Assembly: GCA_902631125.1 (NCBI GenBank)
Contig: CACOXF010000002.1
Span: 52,947 to 116,946, forward strand
DNA: 64,000 nucleotides
Direction: 5' to 3'
From: an uncultured Bacteroidota bacterium
GTDB taxonomy: Bacteria > Bacteroidota > Bacteroidia > Flavobacteriales > Flavobacteriaceae
Shown: piece after piece, positions 54,777-63,285 of the stretch
How the letters are laid out: each line of letters begins with the position of its first letter
Position numbering within the stretch: the first letter of the stretch is position 1
Made by a program: the position numbers and the translations under genes
Notes under the pieces: generated by a model
Databases searched by the model: none
What the model saw: only the letters and a program-made list of their open reading frames with translations
Told to the model about the DNA's origin: nothing

Positions 54777-57512
54777 TTACTTTATAAATTTTTTAGTTGA
54801 AACTGCTCCGTTTTCTCCTAACAATTTTAAAATATAAGACCCTTTAGGAAAAGCTGATGTGTTAATACTCCCATCAGCTTTTTCTTCTTTTAATTTTTGA
54901 CCAAGCGAATTATAGACTTCAATATATTTTACCCCCTCAGATATATAATTTAATACATCCATTGCCGGATTTGGATATATTAACACACTTGAACCATCTT
55001 TTGCAATGTCTTGAGTTGCTAAAGTTGCGCCACCAGTAACAGATGTTGTTATACCATCTATTTGCGTAATCCCATCCACTTTCCCAAATTCAAGAAACAA
55101 AGAAAGGTTGTAATCTGCTGCAGCTGGAAATGTAAAAATCTTAGTTATATAAACCCAAGTATCAGTAGTAAGTAGAACACGTTGTGTTTTATCCACAAAA
55201 CCTTTATCTGTTTGTTGTTCGTTTGCATAGTCCAATGAGCCAGTATCCTTTATTAATAATCTCATATCCCCATCTGCAACCTCACTTCCTGGATCAATAT
55301 CAGATGTTTTTGCCCAAAATGAAACTGTTATGTCAATGGGATTTGTGTTATCTCCGACAAATGCATATTCTGTGTTTATCAGTCTTATACCCCATTCTTG
55401 ATTATTAATATTTACTGAAGTAACCTCTAAAGCTTTAGTTCCATCTCCTGGGTGAACATTAGCTGTTTGTATGCTTGCTGAAACTCCTGAGCCATCAGAA
55501 TATGGCCCTCCTAATTTCCAATCGTTAAGTGTTTGATTTTTAATTATAGTTCCAACTGAGCCATCTTCAAAACTTGGGTTTACAACAAAACCACTAACGT
55601 TTTGTTTGTAAGAGAAAGACCATGGATAAAAATTTGGAGTCCAACTAGCTCCAGCTGTCCAATTATCTCCAAGTTCATAAGCACCTATTTCTGGAGCAAT
55701 ACCTAAATAAGTATCTGTTATTCCAGAAATAATAACTCCTGCATCTATCAATTCAATAGCTGAACTTTTGGGAGTGAAGATTTTATTTTCTGGATCTGCT
55801 AACAAAGCTCTGCTATTATAACTATAATTTGTTTCTGAATATACATTATGATCTTCCGTTCCTGGTGGGATTTGAGGATTTTGACGATGCCCAGATATTT
55901 TCCCTGCTAGATTATTTCTTAAAATTGTAGAAGTATTTGAGCTTCCCCCTGGCGGATTAGGATAGCTTTCATCCAAAATTGTATAATCAACTCCAGCAAT
56001 ATCAAAAGAGGTATTATTATATATCTCATGTGAGTCCCCTTTAATCATCATAGCCTTTGGTAAATTCCAAAATACATTGTGATGTACTAATCCGTTTGTG
56101 CCTGCTAATTCAGGATTTGATACTGGTGCATCATAACGCACTCCAGTTTTTACAGAATCATGCAACCAATTATGGTGTATTTCTGATCCAGGAACACTTG
56201 TTTGCCCTGGTAGCTGGACTAGTGCCCCATCATCTTGTAACATACCGGTTTTAGAAATATCATTGTATGAAATTTTTGGAGCATCTCCCAAACTTAATAC
56301 TGAAGAAGCACTAGTTGTATGTACAGTATTATTTTTAAATGTACAATTTGACCCCTTGTTTATGATAGAATTTTGCAAATACCTAAGTGAGCCACATGAA
56401 TAGTCAATATGATGAAAATAACAATCTTCAATAATATTATCTTGTCCATGTAAGAAAATCGCTTCACCGTCAGTATGTTCAAATAAACATTGAAAAAATT
56501 TAAATCTTCCTGGTTGATTTTCATGGCCATGTGCTTGTCCGTTTGATAATTCTGTTGTTAATGGATAAGAAGTAACACCCAACATTCTTTTTGAACAACT
56601 AGGAAATGAAAACAAGCAATTATTCACTGTAATATTATTAGAGCCAGTTGCAAAAATTGTAGTCGCAAAGAAATTTAAATTTTCTATTACAATATTTGAA
56701 CAATTATTCATTGTTAATACATATGACTGTACTTTTCCTCTAATTTCTTTTCCTGTTGGATCTCCCCACACAGATAATTTTTTTGTGGTTGCATTATAAT
56801 GCCATTCGTTTTGAGTATCAAGCAAATCAATTTTACCCTCTAAATAATAATAGTGGTGTTTATCAAGATAAGTTGGAGCAGGCACGTAGTTGAAAATATT
56901 ACTTCCGGTTGCATGAGAAGTTATTGGCACTACCCAGGTTTTCCAAGATCCAACATTTGCTATGGCTAGTGCACCTTGCGCATTAATTCCACTTGAAGCA
57001 AGATTTTCAGGGAAACTAACATCATTCATAGTCCCATTAGAGTCCAAGTTGACATCACTCTCAGCCCAAAAATCTAGGTTATAAATACTTTCGTCAATAA
57101 ATTGAGCATTGGGCCAACGAGCCATTACCTGTTGTTTATCATCAATAAATAATTGCCAAATATCTTGACTTAAAATGGTTTCATAAATTGAAGTACTTTC
57201 AGAGCTTTGAATCCAACTTGTTGAAATTTCTACAGTACCATCTAAAATAACTACATCATTGTTGTAAGGTTGAATTGTAATATTATTTTTTTCGTTTATA
57301 ATAATATTTTCGTGATAAGTGCCTTCCATTATAAAGCAGTTTCCACCTAACGCGCCAAATGAATTCAATGCTTTAGAGATGGTTTCAAAAGGTAAAGACA
57401 CGCTACCAGTATTTAAATCGCTTCCATCTTTAGATACAAAATAATTATTCTGAGCAAACACACCAAAAGCACTTGAGGCCAGAACAAAAAACAAGAATCT
57501 TTTTTTATACAT
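54777..57512 (-). CDS. T9SS-secreted parallel beta-helix protein with carbohydrate-binding-like module
   Basis: 911 residues. Signal peptide to about GVFAQ21; entry segment YFVSKDGSDLNTGSVSLPFETI; DIWQLFIDDKQQVMARWPNAQF; rungs with FPSCSKRMLG and GHRQNPQIPPG, all shared with 32070. Residues about 640-830 (FVVNPSFEDGSVG ... DITVSFWAKTSD ... YNLSLFLEFGK) resemble a CBM4/22-type jelly-roll module. The final ~75 residues (VLIYPNPAMDVLNYISEG ... STKKFIK) are a type A T9SS sorting domain. Surface-exposed depolymerase is the best guess. It is the rightmost gene of the PUL and has a candidate regulator half-site upstream. Confidence 0.86.
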   Translation of the reverse strand: MYKKRFLFFVLASSAFGVFAQNNYFVSKDGSDLNTGSVSLPFETISKALNSFGALGGNCFIMEGTYHENIIINEKNNITIQPYNNDVVILDGTVEISTSWIQSSESTSIYETILSQDIWQLFIDDKQQVMARWPNAQFIDESIYNLDFWAESDVNLDSNGTMNDVSFPENLASSGINAQGALAIANVGSWKTWVVPITSHATGSNIFNYVPAPTYLDKHHYYYLEGKIDLLDTQNEWHYNATTKKLSVWGDPTGKEIRGKVQSYVLTMNNCSNIVIENLNFFATTIFATGSNNITVNNCLFSFPSCSKRMLGVTSYPLTTELSNGQAHGHENQPGRFKFFQCLFEHTDGEAIFLHGQDNIIEDCYFHHIDYSCGSLRYLQNSIINKGSNCTFKNNTVHTTSASSVLSLGDAPKISYNDISKTGMLQDDGALVQLPGQTSVPGSEIHHNWLHDSVKTGVRYDAPVSNPELAGTNGLVHHNVFWNLPKAMMIKGDSHEIYNNTSFDIAGVDYTILDESYPNPPGGSSNTSTILRNNLAGKISGHRQNPQIPPGTEDHNVYSETNYSYNSRALLADPENKIFTPKSSAIELIDAGVIISGITDTYLGIAPEIGAYELGDNWTAGASWTPNFYPWSFSYKQNVSGFVVNPSFEDGSVGTIIKNQTLNDWKLGGPYSDGSGVSASIQTANVHPGDGTKALEVTSVNINNQEWGIRLINTEYAFVGDNTNPIDITVSFWAKTSDIDPGSEVADGDMRLLIKDTGSLDYANEQQTDKGFVDKTQRVLLTTDTWVYITKIFTFPAAADYNLSLFLEFGKVDGITQIDGITTSVTGGATLATQDIAKDGSSVLIYPNPAMDVLNYISEGVKYIEVYNSLGQKLKEEKADGSINTSAFPKGSYILKLLGENGAVSTKKFIK

Positions 57513-57648
57513 AGTAAAATTAACTTAACTGGCTAAAAGTAAAGCCAAACAACAATATGATTTTTACATATATTAGGAATTATTAAAGACTTGAAATGTT
57601 ATTAGCTTGACTTATAAATCTGTAATTTAATGATAATTATAACAAAAA

Positions 57649-57690
57649 CTTATTTCAATAAATTTGAATTATTAACATAAAAATTGCAGT
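57649..57690 (-). promoter_or_regulatory. Candidate regulator site upstream of the beta-helix T9SS gene
   Basis: On the minus strand the unit 57690-57670 starts ACTGCAA and contains TTTATGTTAATA, closely matching the first half-sites at 1833-1813 and 25373-25353. The next 21 bp (57669-57649) begin ATT but are otherwise a weak match. The site is about 137 bp before the ATG at 57512, further than at the other promoters. Confidence 0.4.
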
Positions 57691-57738
57691 TTAAGATAGA
57701 TTTTCAACTATTAAGGTCATGTTTATAAAAATAAAAAT

Positions 57739-57807
57739 GTATTGAATTTAGTAGGTACTATTGAAATCCTGAAGGCAAAATAGTTTTTTCAAAAACGAAT
57801 TCAATAC
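57739..57807. repeat. Nested inverted repeat
   Basis: Outer arms GTATTGAATT (57739-57748) and AATTCAATAC (57798-57807) are perfect 10-bp inverted repeats; inner arms ACTATT (57757-57762) and AATAGT (57779-57784), and CCT/AGG (57768-57770, 57773-57775) nest inside. It lies just downstream of the housekeeping block's last gene and could act as its transcription end or be a small repeat element. No target-site duplication was evident. Confidence 0.55.
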
Positions 57808-57835
57808 GTAAAAAATAAGATATTGAATAAGTGAG

Positions 57836-58477
57836 CTACATTTCTTTAACGACAATAAAAGTTGCTGTCGCTCCAGTTGACAAGTTCCATTGGTTGGATG
57901 ACAATAGCTTTTGGTCTTCGTCAAATACCCTAAGTTCTGCTGTATTAGGACCCGATGAGCCTTGATTTAAAGCTTTGAAGTCAAATTTGTTGAAACCTGG
58001 TTTTAAGTCAATTGTCATAATAAAGTGTTGATTTTTGAGGTATAAATCCTGCAATAAGATTTCATCGTTTAGCAAAATTTGAACGCGATCACCATCTTCG
58101 TATTCAAAATCACGACATACAATTATTGCTTTGTTTGAAGTCGTATTAACATCTCCCAAATAAGTATCACCTAGATACCCCAAGTTAACATTGTCTTCCT
58201 CACGCTTGCGAAGTCGTTTAAGATAAGGAGCAGAGGCATCCAAATATTGTTCTTTGGCAAAAAGAGATTTGTTGGGTTCATCTTTTTTATTAAGGAAGGA
58301 AAAATCATCAACTGAATTTTGGTTGGACATTATCCCCAAAACAGGTTTGTTGGGTGAGGGAAGAATAGGGCTTTCACTCTGACTCTCTTGTCCAAAAATA
58401 CATAGTGAGCTAATAAAAAAAGTGCAAATTAGACACGATTTCCATAGCGTAGACCGACTGCTGTACCAAAAAAACAT
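57836..58477 (-). CDS. Secreted protein of unknown function downstream of ccsBA
   Basis: 213 residues from ATG 58477; an in-frame ATG at 58525 would overlap the upstream gene more. A signal-like segment (LICTFFISSLCIFGQE) is followed by a low-complexity linker and a C-terminal beta-rich domain (KAIIVCRDFEYEDGDRVQILLNDEILLQD ... GPNTAELRVFDEDQKLL). Family not recognised. It starts inside the small membrane-protein gene at 58429-58641 in another frame (49-bp overlap). Position at the end of the ccsBA group suggests an envelope role. Confidence 0.75.
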   Translation of the reverse strand: MFFWYSSRSTLWKSCLICTFFISSLCIFGQESQSESPILPSPNKPVLGIMSNQNSVDDFSFLNKKDEPNKSLFAKEQYLDASAPYLKRLRKREEDNVNLGYLGDTYLGDVNTTSNKAIIVCRDFEYEDGDRVQILLNDEILLQDLYLKNQHFIMTIDLKPGFNKFDFKALNQGSSGPNTAELRVFDEDQKLLSSNQWNLSTGATATFIVVKEM

Positions 58478-58641
58478 AAGCCCAAATTTACAAGAATAAG
58501 CCCAAATGTACCGAGCAAAAACCATGCCTCTTCATTTGACTTCGCAATAATCGCCTCTCCAACAACGCTGATTCCAGCACCAACAAGTGCTAATCCGATG
58601 ACCGCGTACCAAAACCATTTTTTACGTAGATTTTTTTCCAA
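58429..58641 (-). CDS. Small two-helix membrane protein
   Basis: 70 residues with two transmembrane helices (WYAVIGLALVGAGISVVGEAI and WFLLGTFGLILVNLGLCFFG) and short basic ends. The start lies 20 bp inside the end of ccsBA and the end overlaps the next gene, so all three are translationally linked. Unknown function; perhaps an accessory of cytochrome c maturation by location. Confidence 0.75.
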   Translation of the reverse strand: MEKNLRKKWFWYAVIGLALVGAGISVVGEAIIAKSNEEAWFLLGTFGLILVNLGLCFFGTAVGLRYGNRV

Positions 58642-61600
58642 AGTACTTTTTATATCTCATAAATGAAATGAACCCAATCAAAGAAACAATGGCAATTGAA
58701 TAATAGACAAAGCTTGGGGTTATAACCTTATCACCACTTGCATAAGAATGCAAGCCAACCAAATAGAAATTTACGCCAAAATAAGTCATAATGATACTTG
58801 CAAAAGCAATGACTGACATGAGGTTAAACAACCATTTACTTCGCATACCAGGAATCAATCGCATGTGTAAAACTAATGCATAGACGAGGATGCTAATCAG
58901 TGCCCAAGTTTCTTTTGGATCCCAACCCCAGTATCTTCCCCAACTTTCGTTTGCCCATTGTCCACCTAGAAAGTTACCAATGGTTAGCATCACTACACCA
59001 ACAGTGAGTGCTAGCTCATTGACAACTGTCAACTCATCGATTGTTAATCGGATTCGTTTTTGTGTATTTTTGGTTGTCAATATCATCAGAATCATTGCAA
59101 TGAATCCTACAATCATACCCAAGGCAAATGGACCATAGCTTCCAACAATAACAGCAACGTGTATCATTAGCCAATAGCTATCCAATACAGGCACAAGATT
59201 CGCAATTTCGGGATCCATCCAGTTCCAGTGAGCAATCATCAATATCATAGAGGCAACAAAAGCAGTAGCTGCTATTGTTAGCTTGGATTTACGCACAAAA
59301 GCAAGTCCAATTCCAACAGTCGCCCAAGCTACATAAAGCATTGATTCATAAGCATCACTCCATGGCGCATGACCCGAGATGTACCAGCGAGCTCCCATGC
59401 CTACTGTCTGAAGTACAAATAGTAAACCAATAATCCAAATACTAATTTTAGTTAAAAAGCTGAGGATGCGTACATCAAAAAGAATTTGAAAAATAAGAAT
59501 GAAAAACATTAATGTACCAACGTACATGTACCAAGCAAAAAGCTTCTTGAAAATATCATATTTATTATACATGACTTCAGCCTCAACTTTATCAGCCGAA
59601 GGCATGATATCATTTCCATATTTTCTTTGAAATCCTGATATGCTTTCCAACAATTCATCTGCCTGCTCGTAGGCACCCTGTCGCAATGCACCGAGATACA
59701 AAGGCATCACATTGGCGACATATAACGAATCCACCCCTTCAAAGGGATAATCAGTTGCCTCATGAAATGATACCCATTTATCATTTTCACTATCTGGAAC
59801 AGGAAAAATTCGAAGTACTTTACCCTCAATTGCACTGTACAACAAATTGATTCTTCGATCTGTTTCGATAAAATCTTTCTGAAATTGATTGGGGTTTGCA
59901 GCTTTGTATGCACCTTCAAGTGGCTTTGCCAATTTGTAATTACCACTTTTATCAAAAAAATCAACAAAAGAAGCATATTTTGCTTTCCCGTCAACACCAG
60001 CAATTCTTCGCAGGCTATCATTACCTCTTTTCAAATAAATAAATGGAACCTGATACCAAAGCAAAGGGTTTTGCTGTATGGAAAGTAAAACTTGATCAGC
60101 GTTTAATGATTGATAAGTATCAGATTTGCTAACCTTTCTGATGAGCTCAGAAGCAAATGTATTTGCTGGTTTCATGCGCCCACCCAAGTCTTGAATGACT
60201 AGTTTTCCAAATTTATCCGCGTGTGTTATAGGTACTGCTTGACGAATCAACAGCGAGTCGATGTTTTGAGATTCTTCCTTCTCGTGCAGATGTGTTTGAG
60301 CATGCATGGATAACCCAAACAAAAGCGTGATTGCAGTCAGGGATGCCTTTTTAACTCTTATTTTTTCGAGTTGAGTCGAAAGTGATTTAAATCTAGTTTT
60401 TCCGAAAAAAAGAATCCCAAGTAAGCCAATGTAAAGAAGGAAATAACCAACATAAGTAATCCAGGTTCCCCAAAAATCATGATTCACTGACAATATTGTT
60501 CCTTTTTCATCGGGATCAAAAGAGGCTTGAAAAAAACGATACCCCCTGTGGTTTAGGATGTGATTCATGTAGATATCATAATCGAATGGAGGGTAATCAG
60601 CGACGCTAACTTTACTCATAAAACTGCTGTAACTCTTCTCTGTTCCGGGGTATTTTTCAGCGATAAAGTCATTTAACTTTAAAGCAAATGGAAGTTCGTG
60701 CTGCAAAGAGCCATATTGTACCCAAAAGTCTAATCCCCCTATCGAAACTTGTTTGGGGTCATTGGTAAAGCCTTTTGCACCTAAAACCTGTACAGTTTCG
60801 GATAAACCTTCCGTACTGATTTTTAGTGTTAATGCATCCTGAATTGCATCTTCGTCTTTGACGATTTGATATGAGCCTCGTATTGCTTGATCAGGAAAAA
60901 CAAACTGCATTCCAGCCATTGAATACAAAGTTCGAAAGCGAAGAGGAGTTTGTGTGTCGGCTAACACATCTTCAATGGATTGCGTAGCCATTTGCAACGC
61001 GGTCCCAGAAAATGGAGTATTAATTGTGTAATCATTATTGGTTTGATCCCATTGTATATTTATTGCTCCGTATTTTGGGTTATTAAAGGTAAAAAGTATA
61101 TTATGAATATTCACAATCTCACCAAAAGGAATGTAGTGATCGTGACGATTTCCATCACTAGATTCCACAATCTTGATGTAAAAATCACCCATTGAATCTT
61201 CAACTAAACTTTCAGCAGCGTTTGAGATAAAATCAACGTATTCAATTGAAAACTTCTGTTCATCAAAGGAACTTCTCCAACGAAAGTTGTTATATGCAGG
61301 CTCAGCAAACAGAAAGTTATCTTGTAATTTTTTTCTTTGCAATGCACCATCCATTTCACCATCGACAAGAACAGTGACATAGGTCTTTTCACTTAAAAAG
61401 GTATTTGTTGTTTCACCTTCACGAATAGGCATGACACCCTCAAACCCAAAGTAGCGTGTAACAAAAGCACCAAGTATGATTAAAATCCAAGCACCATGCA
61501 ACAGTAAAATGGGCCATTTTTCCCATCGTAACAAACGATATTTTTTGATGTTACCAATGAAGTTGATAACAAATACTCCCATGATCGCTTCAAACCACCA

Positions 61601-61750
61601 AGCATTATAAACCCAAATTCTTGCAGTGGCTGTGTTATGGAAACTTTCGACAAAAGTACCCACGGCCATCGCTACACAAAAAACGATGAATAGAATAGAT
61701 GTTAGGCGAGTTGAGAATAAAAAACGAACCAATAACATGGCTTGTTTCAT
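58622..61750 (-). CDS. ccsBA: Fused ResB/CcsB-CcsA cytochrome c synthase (system II)
   Basis: 1042 residues. The N-terminal half is ResB/CcsB-like, with membrane helices near 8-25, 48-66, 78-98 and 435-455 around a large periplasmic region. The C-terminal half is CcsA-like with at least six helices, the WWD haem-handling motif WANESWGRYWGWDPKETW (about 925-945) and conserved His in LMIHVAVIVGSYG and GLHSY. It attaches haem to apocytochrome c in the periplasm. Fused CcsBA proteins are usual in Bacteroidota. Part of a minus-strand housekeeping series, separated from surA by a strong terminator. Confidence 0.93.
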   Translation of the reverse strand: MKQAMLLVRFLFSTRLTSILFIVFCVAMAVGTFVESFHNTATARIWVYNAWWFEAIMGVFVINFIGNIKKYRLLRWEKWPILLLHGAWILIILGAFVTRYFGFEGVMPIREGETTNTFLSEKTYVTVLVDGEMDGALQRKKLQDNFLFAEPAYNNFRWRSSFDEQKFSIEYVDFISNAAESLVEDSMGDFYIKIVESSDGNRHDHYIPFGEIVNIHNILFTFNNPKYGAINIQWDQTNNDYTINTPFSGTALQMATQSIEDVLADTQTPLRFRTLYSMAGMQFVFPDQAIRGSYQIVKDEDAIQDALTLKISTEGLSETVQVLGAKGFTNDPKQVSIGGLDFWVQYGSLQHELPFALKLNDFIAEKYPGTEKSYSSFMSKVSVADYPPFDYDIYMNHILNHRGYRFFQASFDPDEKGTILSVNHDFWGTWITYVGYFLLYIGLLGILFFGKTRFKSLSTQLEKIRVKKASLTAITLLFGLSMHAQTHLHEKEESQNIDSLLIRQAVPITHADKFGKLVIQDLGGRMKPANTFASELIRKVSKSDTYQSLNADQVLLSIQQNPLLWYQVPFIYLKRGNDSLRRIAGVDGKAKYASFVDFFDKSGNYKLAKPLEGAYKAANPNQFQKDFIETDRRINLLYSAIEGKVLRIFPVPDSENDKWVSFHEATDYPFEGVDSLYVANVMPLYLGALRQGAYEQADELLESISGFQRKYGNDIMPSADKVEAEVMYNKYDIFKKLFAWYMYVGTLMFFILIFQILFDVRILSFLTKISIWIIGLLFVLQTVGMGARWYISGHAPWSDAYESMLYVAWATVGIGLAFVRKSKLTIAATAFVASMILMIAHWNWMDPEIANLVPVLDSYWLMIHVAVIVGSYGPFALGMIVGFIAMILMILTTKNTQKRIRLTIDELTVVNELALTVGVVMLTIGNFLGGQWANESWGRYWGWDPKETWALISILVYALVLHMRLIPGMRSKWLFNLMSVIAFASIIMTYFGVNFYLVGLHSYASGDKVITPSFVYYSIAIVSLIGFISFMRYKKYFGKKST

Positions 61751-61844
61751 AGCTAATTTTTTTTTTCAAAATTAAGGGATAACTAACAATTATCCTACTG
61801 TTAATTAGTACATTATAAAATAAATTGGTTTCGAAAAAAACTCT

Positions 61845-61870
61845 AAAAAAAAGGAATTCAGCAATTCCTT
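61845..61870 (-). terminator. Rho-independent terminator after surA
   Basis: Perfect 8-bp stem AAGGAATT / AATTCCTT (61851-61858 and 61863-61870), 4-base loop, followed on the minus strand by eight T (61852-61845). It lies 30 bp after the surA stop codon at 61900, so ccsBA must have its own promoter in the remaining ~90 bp or rely on read-through. Confidence 0.9.
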
Positions 61871-61899
61871 GAAAACTACAAATCAATGAGCAGCCAGGC

Positions 61900-63285
61900 T
61901 TATTGAACCCACTTATTAGAAAAATCACATTCTCTGTATGAGCGATTTACACTGATAAAAGTATCATCAATTTTTTTACCCATCCATTCTTGAATCGTGT
62001 TCAATTGTTTCTCTTTTAGGGCTAAATCTTTGATTTTGACATAGTCGTTTGCAAAATCGGCAGTGTGTTCATTGAAACGATTGGTGACCATTAAAATCTT
62101 ATATTTTTTGTTCCCAGATCTATCTTCCTCAATCACTGGAGGCGAGATTTGGTTGTCTTCAAGATTTAGAATTTGGTTGTAAATTTCTGGATCAAGTTTT
62201 GTCAATTCAAATCTTGTATCTCCAGATGTAGGGTTAATCAAAACACCAGAATTAGATGCTGTATCCTTATCATCTGAAAATTCAAGTGCGGCGTCAGAGA
62301 AAGATATTTCACCATCTTGAATTCTCTTGCGGATTAATTCAAGTTTTTCTTTTGCTTCACGAAGTTCTCTAGTAGAAACTTCTGGCACTAGCAGGACATG
62401 ACGCACATCAATAAGCTGACCCTTAATTTTGTCGACTGTTACGATATGCCATCCAAAATCTGTTTGAAATGGTTGTGATATTTCTCCTTCTCTTAGTCGA
62501 TAGGCCTGATCTCTGAATTCTTTAACCATCATTGGACGTTTGCGATCAAGGGTGTATCGACCACCACGTGATCGTGACCCTGGATCTTGCGAGTACAAAA
62601 TCGCTTTGGAGGCAAAACTCGAACCATTTTCGAGTACATCATTACGCATGGTTTCAAGCAAACGTATTGTTTTTTCAACCTCTTGATCAGTTGGCGTCGG
62701 TTCAATAACAATTTGTGCAATTTCAAGTTCAGCACCAAAAACAGGTCGTTGGTTTAATGGAATTTTATCAAAAAAAGTACGCACCTCTTCTGGTGTAACT
62801 TCAATTTCTTCAACGATACTAGCCTGCATCCGTTGGGAAAGCTGTTGTACACGATTAATGTCAAAAAGTTCATTTCTGAAGCTTTGTTCATCTTTTTTCT
62901 TGTAAAATTCAAGAACCTTTTCCATACTTCCGAGCTCTTGAACAAAATAATCAATAGTTCTGCCAACATAATCGTTGATTTCTGCGTCGCTGACTTCCAA
63001 GCTATCTTGCTCTGCGTGGTGGGCATATAACTTATCTTCCATAAGTTTTCCAAGCAAACTACATTTTTCAATATTACCAGTGGGAATTCCTTGAGATTGC
63101 AAATCTATATAAGCTTTATCGATATCAGAATCAAGAATAACATAATCTCCAATCACTGCAGCAACGCCATCAATCTTTATTCTTTCGCGGGTTGATATGC
63201 TTTCGGTTTGTGCATAGCTAAATTGAATTACACCAAAAAAAGTAAAAACACAAATTGAACAAATCCAACTATTCATAAACCTCAT
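61900..63285 (-). CDS. surA: SurA-like periplasmic peptidyl-prolyl isomerase/chaperone
   Basis: 461 residues. Signal peptide to about SYAQ26, a SurA N-terminal helical domain (IDGVAAVIGDYVILDSDID ... KLMEDKLYAHHAEQD), and two parvulin-type domains (ELEIAQIVIEP ... DPGSRSRGGRYTL ... FGWHIVTVDKI, and VRHVLLVPE ... FSDDKDTASNSGVL). SurA helps outer-membrane proteins fold; SusC-type barrels are obvious clients. An ATG at 63276 is an alternative start. It overlaps the upstream gene by 17 bp. Confidence 0.92.
   Translation of the reverse strand: MRFMNSWICSICVFTFFGVIQFSYAQTESISTRERIKIDGVAAVIGDYVILDSDIDKAYIDLQSQGIPTGNIEKCSLLGKLMEDKLYAHHAEQDSLEVSDAEINDYVGRTIDYFVQELGSMEKVLEFYKKKDEQSFRNELFDINRVQQLSQRMQASIVEEIEVTPEEVRTFFDKIPLNQRPVFGAELEIAQIVIEPTPTDQEVEKTIRLLETMRNDVLENGSSFASKAILYSQDPGSRSRGGRYTLDRKRPMMVKEFRDQAYRLREGEISQPFQTDFGWHIVTVDKIKGQLIDVRHVLLVPEVSTRELREAKEKLELIRKRIQDGEISFSDAALEFSDDKDTASNSGVLINPTSGDTRFELTKLDPEIYNQILNLEDNQISPPVIEEDRSGNKKYKILMVTNRFNEHTADFANDYVKIKDLALKEKQLNTIQEWMGKKIDDTFISVNRSYRECDFSNKWVQ

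Larger units (their letters stand above)
57513..57835. other. PUL border region
   Basis: 323 bp between the last PUL gene and the housekeeping block, both on the minus strand. It holds a regulator-like site at 57649-57690 and a nested inverted repeat at 57739-57807. No tRNA, integrase or other sign of a mobile-element junction was seen. Confidence 0.6.

Noticed and set aside
61635-61928. A 97-codon minus-strand frame bridging surA and ccsBA
   Set aside because: It crosses the strong surA terminator and overlaps both genes in the wrong frame.
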